NCBI GenBank assembly: GCA_944384105.1
Contig: CALWSC010000026.1
Location: 1 to 64,000, forward strand
Origin: an uncultured Lachnospiraceae bacterium
GTDB lineage: Bacteria > Bacillota > Clostridia > Lachnospirales > Lachnospiraceae
Length of the DNA stretch: 64,000 nt
Reading direction: 5' to 3'
The translations under genes were made by a program, and so were the position numbers. The notes under the pieces are model-generated. The model saw only the letters and a program-made list of their open reading frames with translations. It was not told the origin of the DNA and did not search any database. Positions 34,339 to 44,523 of this stretch are shown one piece after another (the first letter of the stretch is position 1; each line of letters starts with the position of its first letter).

Positions 34339-36984
34339 TTACGCGAGCTGTTCCAATCTCTGTTTCACCTGTTCCATCATCTGTGTATATTTTTCGAGCT
34401 TTGCCTTCTCCTCATCGATCTTCGCCTGCGGAGCCTTGCTGATGAATTTCTCATTTCCCAGCATGCCGTTTACTCTTGCGAGCTCTTTTGTCAGACGCTG
34501 CTCCTCTTTCCTGAGGCGCTCGATTTCCTTGTCTATATCAACCAGCTCCGCAAACGGGATGTAGATCACCGCCTGCGGAATTACTGCAGAAACAGCATCG
34601 TCCGCAATGCCGGTGCGGTCTGCCTGCACATTCACCTCACTGGCATATCCGAGGGATGCAAAGAACAGCGCGCCTTTCTCAAATGCCTCTCTGACTGCCG
34701 GATCCTCGGAAACAACATAAACGGAAGCCTTTCTGCTCGGCGGCACATTCATGCCGGTGCGAACGGTACGGATTGCCCTTACTGCCTCCTTGATCATTTC
34801 AACGGCAGCCTCCTCCCCGGTAAACGCCCAGTCAATGCGGTATTCCGGCCACGAAGAAATCATAATGGATTCCTCATCCGGATTCAGCGTGCAGTAAATC
34901 TCCTCTGTCACGAACGGCATATACGGATGCAGCAGCTTCAGCGCTCCGCCTAAAACCGTCTTCAATGTCCACAGCGCAGCCGCCTTAGTGGAATCACTGT
35001 CGCTGTACAGGCGCGGCTTCACCATCTCAATGTACCAGTCGCAGAACTCCTCCCAGATGAAGTCATAGATCTTCTGAACCGCAATGCCAAGCTCAAACTT
35101 CTCCATATTTTCAGTCACATCTTTTGCCGCGGTGTTGAACTTGGACAGAATCCACTTGTCTGCATCTGTCAGCAGCGCCAGATCCATCTCCTCCGGAACC
35201 TGTGCTTTCTCAAGATTCATCATAATGAAGCGGGAGGCATTCCATACTTTATTGGCAAAGTTTCTGCTTGCCTCCACGCGCTCCCAGTAAAAGCGCATAT
35301 CATTGCCGGGCGCATTTCCCGTCATCAGCGTCAGGCGCAGCGCATCTGCGCCGTACTTGTCAATAACCTCCAGAGGATCAATGCCGTTTCCGAGGGATTT
35401 ACTCATCTTGCGTCCCTGAGAATCGCGCACAAGACCGTGAATCAGTACATGCTTAAACGGTACCTGTCCCGTCTGCTCAATTCCGGAGAACACCATACGG
35501 ATTACCCAGAAGAAAATGATGTCATATCCTGTTACCAGAACGTTCGTCGGATAGAAATACTCCAGCTCCTCGGTTTTCTCCGGCCATCCCAGCGTGGAGA
35601 ACGGCCACAGCGCGGAACTGAACCAGGTATCCAGCGTATCCGGATCCTGTGTCAGATGTATGCATCCGCATTTCGGGCATTTTTCCGGCATTTCGGCAGC
35701 AACAACAATCTCACCGCACTCGTCGCAGTAGTACGCCGGAATTCTGTGTCCCCACCAGAGCTGACGGGAAATACACCAGTCTCGAATGTTTTCCAGCCAG
35801 TGCAGGTACGTCTTGTCAAAACGCTCCGGAACAAATTCCAGTTCGCCGTCCTCCAGCGCTTTGATCGCCGCCTTCGCCATCTCGTCCATCTTCACGAACC
35901 ACTGCTGCTTTACCATCGGCTCCACCGTGGTCTTGCAGCGGTCGTGCGTTCCCACGTTATGGCTGTGGTCTTCCACCTTTACCAGAAGTCCCAGCTCTTT
36001 TAAGTCCTCCACCATGGCTTTTCTCGCCTCGTAGCGATCCATGCCGGTATACTTTCCGCACTTCTCATTCATGGTGGCGTCGTCGTTCATGATATTGATC
36101 TCCGGCAGGTTGTGGCGCTTTCCAACTTCAAAGTCATTCGGGTCATGCGCCGGTGTGATCTTTACGCAGCCGGTACCGAACTCCATGTCAACGTACGGAT
36201 CCGCCACTACAGGGATCTCCCTGTCAGTCAGCGGCAGCTTCAGCATCTTTCCAACCAGATGCGTATAGCGCTCATCCTTCGGATTTACCGCTACCGCAGT
36301 ATCTCCCAGCATGGTCTCCGGACGTGTCGTCGCGATCTCCACGAACTCATTCTCCGAACCCACAACCGGATATTTGATATGCCAGAAGTGACCTGCCTGC
36401 TCCTCATGGATAACCTCCGCGTCAGAGATCGACGTCTTGCAGACCGGACACCAGTTTACGATACGGGAACCCTTGTAGATATACCCCTTCTCATACAGCT
36501 TCAGGAACACTTCGGTAACCGCCTTGGAGCAGCCCTCGTCCATGGTAAATCTCTCACGCTCCCAGTCTGCGGAGGAGCCCAGCTTGTGCAGCTGATTGAC
36601 AATCTTTCCGCCGTACTCTTCCTTCCACTTCCAGGCGTACTTTAAGAACTCCTCTCTTCCAATCTCGTTCTTGTCAATGCCCTGCTCCTTTAACTTCTCA
36701 GTAACCTTTACCTCTGTGGCAATCGCCGCATGGTCTGTGCCCGGCTGCCACAGCGCCTCATATCCCTGCATCCTCTTAAAACGGATCAGAATATCCTGCA
36801 TGGTATTATCCAGAGCATGTCCCATGTGAAGCTGCCCCGTTACGTTCGGCGGCGGCATCACGATCGTGAACGGCTTCTTATCCCTGTTCACCTGCGCGTG
36901 AAAATATCCCTTATCCAGCCATTTCTGATACAGTCGTTCTTCCAGCCCTTTCGGGTCATAAGTCTTTGCGAGTTCCTTGCTCAT
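34339..36984 (-). CDS. valS: Valyl-tRNA synthetase
   Basis: ValS charges tRNA-Val. The protein is 881 residues. The HIGH motif appears as [15 protein letters not shown], the KMSKS motif as [11 protein letters not shown], and a zinc-binding knuckle as CDECGEIV...CPKCGCIH. The tungsten-type editing domain has [12 protein letters not shown]. The C-terminal coiled coil ends in [17 protein letters not shown]. The ATG at 36984 has AAGGAGG; the frame is open for 66 further codons through the T-box leader but that is not coding. Expression is controlled by the T-box upstream. Confidence 0.97.
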   Translation of the reverse strand: MSKELAKTYDPKGLEERLYQKWLDKGYFHAQVNRDKKPFTIVMPPPNVTGQLHMGHALDNTMQDILIRFKRMQGYEALWQPGTDHAAIATEVKVTEKLKEQGIDKNEIGREEFLKYAWKWKEEYGGKIVNQLHKLGSSADWERERFTMDEGCSKAVTEVFLKLYEKGYIYKGSRIVNWCPVCKTSISDAEVIHEEQAGHFWHIKYPVVGSENEFVEIATTRPETMLGDTAVAVNPKDERYTHLVGKMLKLPLTDREIPVVADPYVDMEFGTGCVKITPAHDPNDFEVGKRHNLPEINIMNDDATMNEKCGKYTGMDRYEARKAMVEDLKELGLLVKVEDHSHNVGTHDRCKTTVEPMVKQQWFVKMDEMAKAAIKALEDGELEFVPERFDKTYLHWLENIRDWCISRQLWWGHRIPAYYCDECGEIVVAAEMPEKCPKCGCIHLTQDPDTLDTWFSSALWPFSTLGWPEKTEELEYFYPTNVLVTGYDIIFFWVIRMVFSGIEQTGQVPFKHVLIHGLVRDSQGRKMSKSLGNGIDPLEVIDKYGADALRLTLMTGNAPGNDMRFYWERVEASRNFANKVWNASRFIMMNLEKAQVPEEMDLALLTDADKWILSKFNTAAKDVTENMEKFELGIAVQKIYDFIWEEFCDWYIEMVKPRLYSDSDSTKAAALWTLKTVLGGALKLLHPYMPFVTEEIYCTLNPDEESIMISSWPEYRIDWAFTGEEAAVEMIKEAVRAIRTVRTGMNVPPSRKASVYVVSEDPAVREAFEKGALFFASLGYASEVNVQADRTGIADDAVSAVIPQAVIYIPFAELVDIDKEIERLRKEEQRLTKELARVNGMLGNEKFISKAPQAKIDEEKAKLEKYTQMMEQVKQRLEQLA

Positions 36985-37011
36985 GATTTCCTCCTTCTTT
37001 TTCTGAAAGTT

Positions 37012-37041
37012 AAATACCTCGATGCAGGCATCGGGGTATTT
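37012..37041 (-). other. Second stem-loop between T-box terminator and valS
   Basis: AAATACC-CGATG pairs with CATCG-GGTATTT around a four-base loop, just ahead of the valS ribosome site. It has no strong U-run, so it may shape the leader mRNA (processing or stability) rather than terminate. Confidence 0.4.
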
Positions 37042-37104
37042 GCCCCTCGCGGCAGTCGCCAAATGGATATGCAAGCATGTCCGCCCGGCTCGCTGCTCGC
37101 GGGA

Positions 37105-37365
37105 ATAAAAAACCCTCTGCACAGCCTCAAAAACTGTGCAAAGGGCGAATGTCTCGCGGTACCACCTTGCTTCGTATGCCATACGGCATACCTCTAAGAT
37201 CCTTTAACGGAGATCATCCGTGACCGCCTACTCGTCTGTTCAGCCGCCCGGCTCCAAAGCTACCTTCCGCTTCCCCGTCCTGAGGACATCTCCCAGCCGA
37301 TGAATGTCCCTCTCTGCCAGAGGTCTGAAGCGTACTCCTCTTCTTCGCTGCCTTTTGATTATGCA
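37105..37365 (-). promoter_or_regulatory. T-box riboswitch (valine) with terminator
   Basis: The leader senses uncharged tRNA and lets transcription continue into valS. The conserved T-box GGTGGTACCGCG lies at 37154-37165 (minus strand), with the antiterminator around it. The competing terminator pairs 37113-37124 with 37134-37145 and ends in a T-run. Upstream, AGAGAGGGACATTCATCGGC and GGCTGGGAGATGTCC resemble the stem I distal elements. Valine codons GTA and GTC occur in candidate specifier positions, but I cannot choose between them by eye. Confidence 0.93.
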
Positions 37366-37369
37366 CATT

Positions 37370-37398
37370 AATATAGTAGGAAGAGCAGGATTTGTCAA
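37370..37398 (-). promoter_or_regulatory. Sigma-A promoter of the valS leader
   Basis: Perfect -35 TTGACA, 17-base spacer and -10 TATATT (5 of 6) on the minus strand, just upstream of the T-box. With the T-box it explains the whole 441-base gap before valS. Confidence 0.85.
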
Positions 37399-37425
37399 GG
37401 GATTTCGGGGAGTCTTTCGGAATTT

Positions 37426-38079
37426 TTAAGAAAATTTTGTTTTCGTGTGCGGGAGGCAGAACTGCACCAGCGGTCCCGTCAGGCAGACGGCGACGATCGT
37501 TCCGACTCCCACTGTGCCTCCCAGCAAAAAACCCAGCACTACAAAAAACAGGTCGCACCCAACTCTGATCCAGCGGAACTGTACTCTCTCAATTTTATCG
37601 GATAAAATGACTGCCACAAGATCATTCGGACCGGTACCGGCGCTGCTGTTAATCACAATGGACATCCCCAGCGAAAGGATCACGCAGCCCGCCACCATAC
37701 TGATTATCCTCAGTATCATAGCCGAATCCCCGTTTATATAGTTCCCGAAAATCCAGGTAAAAAAATCGATAATCGGTCCCCCGCAAAACGCGCACACAAC
37801 CGTTCCCGGCTTTACATATCCCCTTGTCGTCAGAAGCATCATCGCCATTAGAATACACAGTACAATCACATGTACCGTTCCCACAGTAAGACCGGATACG
37901 ACAGACAGCCCCTGAATAAAAACAGTAAAAGTATCCGTCCCCAGTTCCGATAAAAGAAACAGCGTTACCCCCAGATGCGCAATCGTAAGACCAATCAGCA
38001 ATACAATCAAAGCGCCCGCCCATTCTTTTGCATTTCGGTTGCAAGTGTCCGATGCAAATCTCGTTTTCTGCTTTTCCAA
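37426..38079 (-). CDS. YczE/YitT-like integral membrane protein
   Basis: A 217-residue protein with about six membrane helices. The segments LGVTLFLLSELGTDTFTVF and INSSAGTGPNDLVAV are typical of the YczE/YyaS group, which has no firm biochemical role. The start is a TTG preceded by AGGAGG, giving MEKQKTRF. It is followed by the valS promoter and preceded by a 119-base gap with no clear terminator. Confidence 0.78.
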   Translation of the reverse strand: MEKQKTRFASDTCNRNAKEWAGALIVLLIGLTIAHLGVTLFLLSELGTDTFTVFIQGLSVVSGLTVGTVHVIVLCILMAMMLLTTRGYVKPGTVVCAFCGGPIIDFFTWIFGNYINGDSAMILRIISMVAGCVILSLGMSIVINSSAGTGPNDLVAVILSDKIERVQFRWIRVGCDLFFVVLGFLLGGTVGVGTIVAVCLTGPLVQFCLPHTKTKFS

Positions 38080-38198
38080 AAAGGTATACCTCCTGCTGAT
38101 ATTATTTTCTATCCTGGAGCGTGCGGTAAAGGATAAAATATTATGTCATGACAGGATTGTATCATAGATTGGGGGATTCTGCCAGCGGAAAAGGAGAT

Positions 38199-39299
38199 TC
38201 AAAAAATGATCAGTTTTCTTGTAAAGTCATGCAGACATTCCGCTCCCCGACTTGAAATTAGCACCTGTTCTTCAATTCTGATTCCAAATTTTCCCGGTAT
38301 ATATATACCAGGCTCTACGGAGAATGTCATTCCTTCCTCCACAATACTTTTTTCTCCCTGAACTGCACATGGTTCCTCATGATTGTCAAGCCCAATTCCA
38401 TGTCCAGTTCTGTGGACAAAAAATTCTCCGTATCCAGCGTTTTGAATAACATTTCTGCATGCCCTGTCCACCTCTTCCATTCTTTTTCCCGGCTTGGCTG
38501 CGCTGACTCCTTGCTTCACTGCCTGAAGTACAGTTTCATAAGCATGCAAAAATTCTGTATCCTGACTTTCTTCTGAGGAAAAGAAAAATGTGCGTGACAT
38601 ATCTGACCAATACCCATGATACCTTCCTCCAAAATCAACTAGAAGTCCCTCATTTGCATGAATTATCCCATCTCTGCCTGTATAATGTGGCATAGCGGCA
38701 TTTTCTCCGGCGCAGACCAGAGCGCCCGCCTGGCTGATTTCTCTTTTTTCCATAGCTCTGCACAGTGCATCGGAAAATTCTCCTTCCGTTCTTCCAATCC
38801 ATGCTCTGGTCTGACCAAGTACCTCACGCAGCGCCTCTGAACATCTTCTGCATGCTTCACGCATACAGTAAATCTCTTTTTTCTTCTTAATTTTTCTCAG
38901 TTCACCCAGTATCCTCTCATTATTCAGAAAACGAGTTACAGGAAATACTTTTTCCAGTGCCATCAAAAAGCCTGCTGGCATATTTTTTTCTACTCCCAGA
39001 GTTCCGGGAACTCCTATTCTTTCTTTCACAAATTCTGCAAACCTTTCAAATACATCTTCCCCATCCTTCCAGAAAATCTGGTGCTTTATGTTCCAGGTAA
39101 AAATTTCCTGCCGATAGAGCTGATTGGCAAAAATAAACGGTTCTCCTTTTACCGGGATTACTAAAGCACTAAACCGCTCATCAGCCATCATTCGATCTCC
39201 AATCAGGTATTCCATATTGGAGGAGGGCGTAACAATCACTGCGTCTGCTCCCGTTTCTTCCATTCGTTTTTTCAGTTTATTACTCACAGATTCTTTCAA
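38199..39299 (-). CDS. M24 family metallopeptidase (Xaa-Pro aminopeptidase-like)
   Basis: A 366-residue creatinase/prolidase-fold enzyme. The N-terminal domain is short. The metal ligands are visible as LLVDFGGRYHGYWSDMSR (two Asp), TGHGIGLDNHEEP (His), TFSVEPGIYIPG (Glu) and GIRIEEQVLI (Glu). It should remove N-terminal residues ahead of proline or split X-Pro dipeptides. The start is uncertain: the longest frame begins at a TTG overlapping the aldo/keto reductase by 20 bases, with a GTG four codons later. It is the last gene of the SBP-led operon. Confidence 0.86.
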   Translation of the reverse strand: MKESVSNKLKKRMEETGADAVIVTPSSNMEYLIGDRMMADERFSALVIPVKGEPFIFANQLYRQEIFTWNIKHQIFWKDGEDVFERFAEFVKERIGVPGTLGVEKNMPAGFLMALEKVFPVTRFLNNERILGELRKIKKKKEIYCMREACRRCSEALREVLGQTRAWIGRTEGEFSDALCRAMEKREISQAGALVCAGENAAMPHYTGRDGIIHANEGLLVDFGGRYHGYWSDMSRTFFFSSEESQDTEFLHAYETVLQAVKQGVSAAKPGKRMEEVDRACRNVIQNAGYGEFFVHRTGHGIGLDNHEEPCAVQGEKSIVEEGMTFSVEPGIYIPGKFGIRIEEQVLISSRGAECLHDFTRKLIIF

Positions 39300-40269
39300 T
39301 CTCGTTAAGTTCCTCCTCTGAAAATTCCATTCGCTGCGTTATCTTAATATTTTCTTTAATCTGTTCAGGATGAGATGCCCCTATAAGGACACTTGTCACT
39401 TCTCCGTCCCTAAGAATCCATGACAGCGCCATTTGCGCGAGACTTTGGCCTCGTTTCAGAGCAAGCTCATTCAGAGCATATATCTGCTGGAGCCGTTTTT
39501 CCGTAAGCGCACTTTCTTTCAAAAATCTGCCATCCCTTCTGATTCTGCTATCCTCAGGAATTCCATTCAGATATTTATCTGTCAGCAGTCCCTGTGCCAG
39601 CGGGCTGTATGCGATAATTCCACATCCATTTTTTGCTGCTGTCCCTTTCAGATTATCTTCTTCAATATGTCTGTCAAATATCGAGTAGCTGCTCTGATTA
39701 ATGATAAACGGACACTTTAAATCCCGCAGGATTTCCATTGCCTGACATGTATGTTCCCTGTCATAATTAGAGATTCCAACATACAGTGCTTTTCCGCTTC
39801 TTACTATCTGATCAAGCGCAAGCATAGTCTCTTCCAACGGTGTTTCCGGATCCATGCGATGATGATAGAAAATATCCACATACTCCAATTTTAACCTTTT
39901 TAGGCTGGCATCCAGGCTGGAAATCAAATACTTTCTGCTTCCTCCATCCCCATATGGACCTGGCCACATATCAAATCCAGCCTTGGTGCTGATTACAAGT
40001 TCATCCCTATACGGACGCAGGCTGCTTTCCATAATTCTTCCAAAATTTTCCTCCGCACTTCCATAAATGGGACCATAGTTATTCGCAAGATCAAAATGTG
40101 TGATTCCGTTATCAAACGCTGTAAAACAGAGACTTTTCATATTGTCATAGTTATCCTTGCTTCCGAAATTATGCCAGAGCCCAAGAGATAATACCGGCAG
40201 TTTCAGACCGCTTCTGCCGCAGAAATTGTACTTCATCTTATCATATCTTTTTTCATTCGCCTTATACAT
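39280..40269 (-). CDS. yghZ: Aldo/keto reductase, YghZ type
   Basis: A 329-residue NADPH-dependent reductase closely resembling E. coli YghZ (L-glyceraldehyde-3-phosphate reductase). The match runs through CGRSGLKLPVLSLGLWHNFG, THFDLANNYGP, AEENFGRIM, STKAGFDMWPGPYGDGGSRK and YVDIFYHHRMD, with the catalytic Asp, Tyr, Lys and His in these segments. Its start shares one base with the UroD-like stop (TAATG). In this operon it may reduce an aldehyde made by the upstream enzymes, which is inference. Confidence 0.9.
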   Translation of the reverse strand: MYKANEKRYDKMKYNFCGRSGLKLPVLSLGLWHNFGSKDNYDNMKSLCFTAFDNGITHFDLANNYGPIYGSAEENFGRIMESSLRPYRDELVISTKAGFDMWPGPYGDGGSRKYLISSLDASLKRLKLEYVDIFYHHRMDPETPLEETMLALDQIVRSGKALYVGISNYDREHTCQAMEILRDLKCPFIINQSSYSIFDRHIEEDNLKGTAAKNGCGIIAYSPLAQGLLTDKYLNGIPEDSRIRRDGRFLKESALTEKRLQQIYALNELALKRGQSLAQMALSWILRDGEVTSVLIGASHPEQIKENIKITQRMEFSEEELNEIERICE

Positions 40270-41246
40270 TATTCAATTCCTCCCTTTCTTGCTTCCTCCA
40301 AAACCCACCGGATACGTTCTTCGGAAATATCATCCGGAAGACTGCAGTCTGGTCCCAAAAGATATCCAAAATTTTCAGCATTCTTTATAAGTCTTCTTGT
40401 CTCCTTTTGAACTTCTTCTTTTGTTCCCAGGTATAAAGTTCCACATTTTCTGTTATCAAATCCTCCCCAGGCCGCGTGGACTCCGAAAAATGCGCACACT
40501 TCTCCCGCATCCATTCCATCTACACTTGATGCCCAGTTTATTGCCGCCGCAGGATAATCCTGCCATACTTCTATTCGATTTACAGTTCCTGCCTCATCGG
40601 CATCCCAGCCACAGCAGTGCAGAATATTATATTTACTGAGAGTATTTGCATATTCCAGTACTTTCCTATCGCTCGGCGTAACCCAATCCCTATATTCCTG
40701 ATAAGTAAATCTGTTAATTTCCGCATTCTGCACGCTATAAAAAATTCCATCACAGCCCGATTCCTCCAGAATACCCCTGACTAATTCACATAAATCTTCT
40801 GCAATAACGCTACACGCATATTTCACAGCCTCTGGATCCTTTCTGATACACTGCATCATCTTGTCCCATCCTACCTGAAGACGAAAATATGACAGAGGGC
40901 AAAACATTGTATAAAAACAGCAGACCTCTTCTTTTATCAGTGATGCGACCGCTTTTGCCCGCTCTATCTGCTCTCTGATAAAGGGATGGTCTGTACCTAG
41001 GCGCTTCATATGGTACAACTGAGAAGGCTGTTCTAAATTCCGAAGGCATTCTTCCGGCCATCCAAAATATCCATCACAGGAAATCTTCAGAAAATCTTCA
41101 TCCGTATCTCGATAAAACTTTATTTGCTCTCGTATAAAAATTTCCCCCTTGCTTTTATCCGGCGGGAAATGCTTCCAAAAGCATCCCGGTACATAATCAG
41201 TTTTTCTACCCTCTAAGGCAGCCAATACTCTTTCTCTCTTATTCAT
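40269..41246 (-). CDS. Uroporphyrinogen decarboxylase-fold protein
   Basis: A 325-residue protein of the COG0407 group, which contains true HemE and many corrinoid or thiol methyltransferases such as MtaA. It begins MNKRERVLAALEGRKTDYVP, the usual start for the non-HemE branch, and has NILHCCGWDADE, a His-Cys segment like the metal site of methyltransferase members. There are no heme genes nearby and no corrinoid protein, so it is unlikely to be HemE. It overlaps the M20 gene by 8 bases and has GGAGG upstream. Confidence 0.78.
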   Translation of the reverse strand: MNKRERVLAALEGRKTDYVPGCFWKHFPPDKSKGEIFIREQIKFYRDTDEDFLKISCDGYFGWPEECLRNLEQPSQLYHMKRLGTDHPFIREQIERAKAVASLIKEEVCCFYTMFCPLSYFRLQVGWDKMMQCIRKDPEAVKYACSVIAEDLCELVRGILEESGCDGIFYSVQNAEINRFTYQEYRDWVTPSDRKVLEYANTLSKYNILHCCGWDADEAGTVNRIEVWQDYPAAAINWASSVDGMDAGEVCAFFGVHAAWGGFDNRKCGTLYLGTKEEVQKETRRLIKNAENFGYLLGPDCSLPDDISEERIRWVLEEARKGGIE

Positions 41247-42699
41247 CTTCTACCTCCAAACGTTTATCCAGTTCCAGAAGTGTGGCAATATAAATCACGA
41301 TTCCTTCCAGGAGTTGCTCTATATTTACAGATTCATCTGGCTGGTGACAATCGCCTGATTTTTCTGTTGTGGCTCTGTAAATTATTTTATTTTCCAGTGA
41401 CATGCCATAAACAATCGCATTAGGAAACATTCTGGCGTACGTTCCTCCTCCCATCGTATAAGGCTGTGCCTTATGATTTCCGCTGACATCCCTATAAATC
41501 CCCATAATCTGCCGGATCTTTTTACTCTCAGGATCCCTGTAATACGGTTCTGAAACTCTCTCTGTCTCCATCGTGACGCGGAAATTCCCGGCGTACTTCT
41601 CCAGCTGTTTTCTAATCTGCGTACTGTCTCCCGCAAAGATCGGATATCTATAATCCGCCCGCATAATTATACCATCAGAATCAGCGCGCACCGTTGTCAA
41701 CGCTCCACACAGTTTTCCTGAGCAGTCATCACTGCACGCAATTCCCGTATTCTCGCCATAAAAGTCTCTGTTGATTCCATATAGGAAATTCAGAAGTTCT
41801 TCTTCCTGTTTTTCTCTTTTCCATGGTACTTTTTTTAAGAAATCAACCAATACAAACAATGCATTTTCACATTTTTCGGGGAATCCAATATGACCCGAAA
41901 TCCCTGCAGCGGTCACCGTAATTTTCCCCCCTTCTTCTTTTAGAGAAATCTTCTGATTTTTTCCGGCGTATTCTTTCAAAAGCTGTTGCTCTTTTTCCTC
42001 AAGAATCAGAACCGCACTCGCCTCAGCCGGTATGGAGTTCACACTGCTTCCTGCTGTGATCTCTCTGAGAGCACAGGATAACAACATCTTTTTATAAAAT
42101 TTCAGGGTCATAATCCCTTTTTCACCGTATCCTACAGGGAATACACCATCTGCCACCAATTGAATTTCCGAAAGTCTCTCATGTTTCTTAAAATAAGCGG
42201 CATCCTCCATTCCGTTTTCTTCACTGCATCCTGTAAACAGGCAATAGTTATATTTACATATGCTGTTATTCTCTTTCAAATAGCGCAATGCCCAGAGTAC
42301 ACCTACTGCTGGTCCTTTATTGTCCTGTACGCCGCGGCCAATCCAAAACCCTTCTTGTTCTGTAAGATCATACGGCGGAAAGTGCCATCCTTCTCCTTCA
42401 TCTACCACATCCAGATGTGTCCATATCCCTATTTCCGGAAGTCCCTCCATTCTTTTCTTCAGACTGATGCTCCCACAGTATCCGTTATAATTTTCCACCT
42501 TCATACCATATTTGTTTCCAAATTCAAGCATCGTTTCCAGTACTTCCGCACAGCCTTTTCCATATGGATATCCGTCTTTTTTACAATCATCTTTCTCTGC
42601 CACACTGCGGATTCCGACAAGCTGCTTCAAATCATTTCGGATCTCATCTTTATGCATTTTTACCCATTGTCTTATCTTTTCAATTTCTTTTCTATCCAT
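41239..42699 (-). CDS. M20 family dipeptidase (PepV/Sapep-like)
   Basis: A 486-residue di-zinc peptidase. The first metal site is THLDVVDEGEGWHFPPYDL, the bridging Asp is in GRGVQDNKGP, and the catalytic Glu pair is in TGCSEENGMED; C-terminal GGTYARMFPNAIVYG contains the second lid region. The PepV branch cleaves dipeptides and some carnosine-type compounds. It lies 4 bases downstream of the second permease gene, so the transporter may bring in a peptide-like or aminoacylated substrate. Confidence 0.88.
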   Translation of the reverse strand: MDRKEIEKIRQWVKMHKDEIRNDLKQLVGIRSVAEKDDCKKDGYPYGKGCAEVLETMLEFGNKYGMKVENYNGYCGSISLKKRMEGLPEIGIWTHLDVVDEGEGWHFPPYDLTEQEGFWIGRGVQDNKGPAVGVLWALRYLKENNSICKYNYCLFTGCSEENGMEDAAYFKKHERLSEIQLVADGVFPVGYGEKGIMTLKFYKKMLLSCALREITAGSSVNSIPAEASAVLILEEKEQQLLKEYAGKNQKISLKEEGGKITVTAAGISGHIGFPEKCENALFVLVDFLKKVPWKREKQEEELLNFLYGINRDFYGENTGIACSDDCSGKLCGALTTVRADSDGIIMRADYRYPIFAGDSTQIRKQLEKYAGNFRVTMETERVSEPYYRDPESKKIRQIMGIYRDVSGNHKAQPYTMGGGTYARMFPNAIVYGMSLENKIIYRATTEKSGDCHQPDESVNIEQLLEGIVIYIATLLELDKRLEVEDE

Positions 42700-42703
42700 A
42701 AAC

Positions 42704-43540
42704 TTATCCTTTCAATCCCGCTGTAGAAATTCCTTCCACAAAGCTCTTCTGCGCCACAGCAAACAAAAGGAGACACGGAAGAATAGCAACTACCGACATT
42801 GCCATAATCTGATCCCATGAATTGTTGCCGGCACTGTCCAGCATAAGCCTGAGTCCCAGAGATATAGGATATTTTTTAGTACTGTTTATGTAAATCAGCG
42901 GATTAAAATAGTCATTCCAGGACCACAGGGACTGAAAAATAATAACTGATACGATTGCCGGTTTTGAAAGCGGTATAATCAGATACAAAAAGGTCCGAAA
43001 AGAACCGCAGCCATCCAGCTTTGCTGATTCATCCAGTTCTCTGGGAATTCCGCGTATAAACTGTATCATCATATAAATCAGAAATGCCGAACCTCCCAGG
43101 GCAGCCGGAACAATGAACGGAAGATAGGTATTAAGCCATCCCAACTTATTGAAAATAAGATATTTGGGGATCATCGTAATTGTTCCTGGCAGCATCAATG
43201 TGGAAATCATCATACCAAATAAAAGTTTTTTAAAGGGGAACTCAAATCTTGCAAATCCATATCCTACCAAAGCGGAAGATATAACCGTAAAAAGCACACA
43301 GGGAATTACCATCACAAACGTATTTGCCATAAATTTTCCCATATTATAGGCTCCTCCGGCTTTCCATCCTTCCACATATGCTCGAAAGCTGATTTGCGAC
43401 GGAAGCAGTCTGTTAGAACCGAAAATCTCCGCATTTGTCTTAAATGTGGCAAAAAACATCCATACCAATGGATAAATTAAAATCACGCCTACCAGAATCA
43501 GAAATGCATACATCAATATTCTTCTTACTCTGCGAATCAT
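42704..43540 (-). CDS. Carbohydrate ABC permease, MalG type
   Basis: A 278-residue permease with six membrane helices. The EAA loop is ELDESAKLDGCGSFRTFLYL followed by IIPLSKPA, which contacts the ATPase. The C-terminus VAQKSFVEGISTAGLKG is the normal end of this family, showing the gene is intact. It overlaps the partner permease by 4 bases (ATGA). No ATPase gene is in the operon; a shared MsmX-type ATPase is expected. Confidence 0.92.
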   Translation of the reverse strand: MIRRVRRILMYAFLILVGVILIYPLVWMFFATFKTNAEIFGSNRLLPSQISFRAYVEGWKAGGAYNMGKFMANTFVMVIPCVLFTVISSALVGYGFARFEFPFKKLLFGMMISTLMLPGTITMIPKYLIFNKLGWLNTYLPFIVPAALGGSAFLIYMMIQFIRGIPRELDESAKLDGCGSFRTFLYLIIPLSKPAIVSVIIFQSLWSWNDYFNPLIYINSTKKYPISLGLRLMLDSAGNNSWDQIMAMSVVAILPCLLLFAVAQKSFVEGISTAGLKG

Positions 43541-44439
43541 ACTGTGTCACCTCCGTCACTGTAAAATACCCATTTTGAGGATGTTCTAAAAATAATCAAG
43601 GTAAAAATCATCACCACTCCAAATAATATCCACGACAGCGCACACGCATAACCCATTTTGTAGTATTTAAACGCTTCATCATATACCTTCAGTATATAAA
43701 GATATGTTGATTTCATCGGACCTCCGCTGGTAATAACAAATGCTCCCGTAAATTCCTGAAATGCCGTTACAAGCTGCATAACCATATTAAAAAGTATTGT
43801 TGGCGTGATCAGCGGAATGGTAATCGACCAGAAGCATCTGACTGGCGAAGCTCCATCCACCCTTGCAGATTCATATAGCTCTGCAGGGACATTTTTAAGC
43901 GCTGCGAGAAAGATAACCATGGAAGAGCCAAATTGCCATACTGCGAGAAGGCTTAACGTAAACAGAGCCACCTTAGGGTTGCTGAGCCATCCCACCGGAC
44001 CTATACCCAGCTTTGAAAGTATGGTATTTACTGTTCCCTCTCCGGAAAATAAAAACCTCCAGAGGACCGCGATCGCCACACTTCCTCCGAGTATGGACGG
44101 AAGATAATATACCGTCCGAAATATACCTATACCCTTAACCTTCAGATTTAACAGCATCGCGATAAATAATGCGAATATCAGTTTCAAAGGAACTGCTATA
44201 AGTACATAAATCAACGTGACTTCCAACGAATTTTTAAAATCTCTATCTTTTGTAAATATAGTAATAAAATTTTCAAGACCTACCCATTTGGGAGTTCCCA
44301 TCATAGCATAATCTGTAAACGAATAGTACAGCGATGCCAGAAAAGGGTACAGCTGCAGCCCCAGAAATCCAACCAGCCATGGTGCGATATAAAACAGCCC
44401 CTGATATTTTCCAAGTCTTTTTTTCCATTTAATTTTCAT
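43537..44439 (-). CDS. Carbohydrate ABC permease, MalF type
   Basis: A 300-residue six-helix permease beginning MKIKWKKRLGKYQGLFYIAPWL. The EAA loop is ELYESARVDGASPVRCFWSI followed by TIPLITP. I chose the ATG at 44439 with AAAAGGCAGG upstream; a start at 44499 would fall inside the hairpin terminator that follows the binding-protein gene. Ends with WVFYSDGGDTV. Confidence 0.91.
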   Translation of the reverse strand: MKIKWKKRLGKYQGLFYIAPWLVGFLGLQLYPFLASLYYSFTDYAMMGTPKWVGLENFITIFTKDRDFKNSLEVTLIYVLIAVPLKLIFALFIAMLLNLKVKGIGIFRTVYYLPSILGGSVAIAVLWRFLFSGEGTVNTILSKLGIGPVGWLSNPKVALFTLSLLAVWQFGSSMVIFLAALKNVPAELYESARVDGASPVRCFWSITIPLITPTILFNMVMQLVTAFQEFTGAFVITSGGPMKSTYLYILKVYDEAFKYYKMGYACALSWILFGVVMIFTLIIFRTSSKWVFYSDGGDTV

Positions 44440-44483
44440 ATCTGTTACCTGCCTTTTCCGTTTCATAACCTGCATTTGGTTAT

Positions 44484-44517
44484 AAAAAGGCTGCCTCACA
44501 GAAATCTGCAGGCAGCC
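44484..44517 (-). terminator. Hairpin attenuator between binding protein and permeases
   Basis: GGCTGCCT pairs with AGGCAGCC (44489-44496 with 44510-44517), followed on the minus strand by CTTTTTAT. It sits between the binding-protein gene and its permeases and would let the binding protein be made in excess. Confidence 0.8.
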
Positions 44518-44523
44518 ATTCCA

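Noticed and set aside
36985..37182. An extended 66-codon N-terminus of valS
   Set aside because: The extra codons are the T-box antiterminator and terminator sequence; the real start at 36984 has AAGGAGG and matches the family N-terminus.
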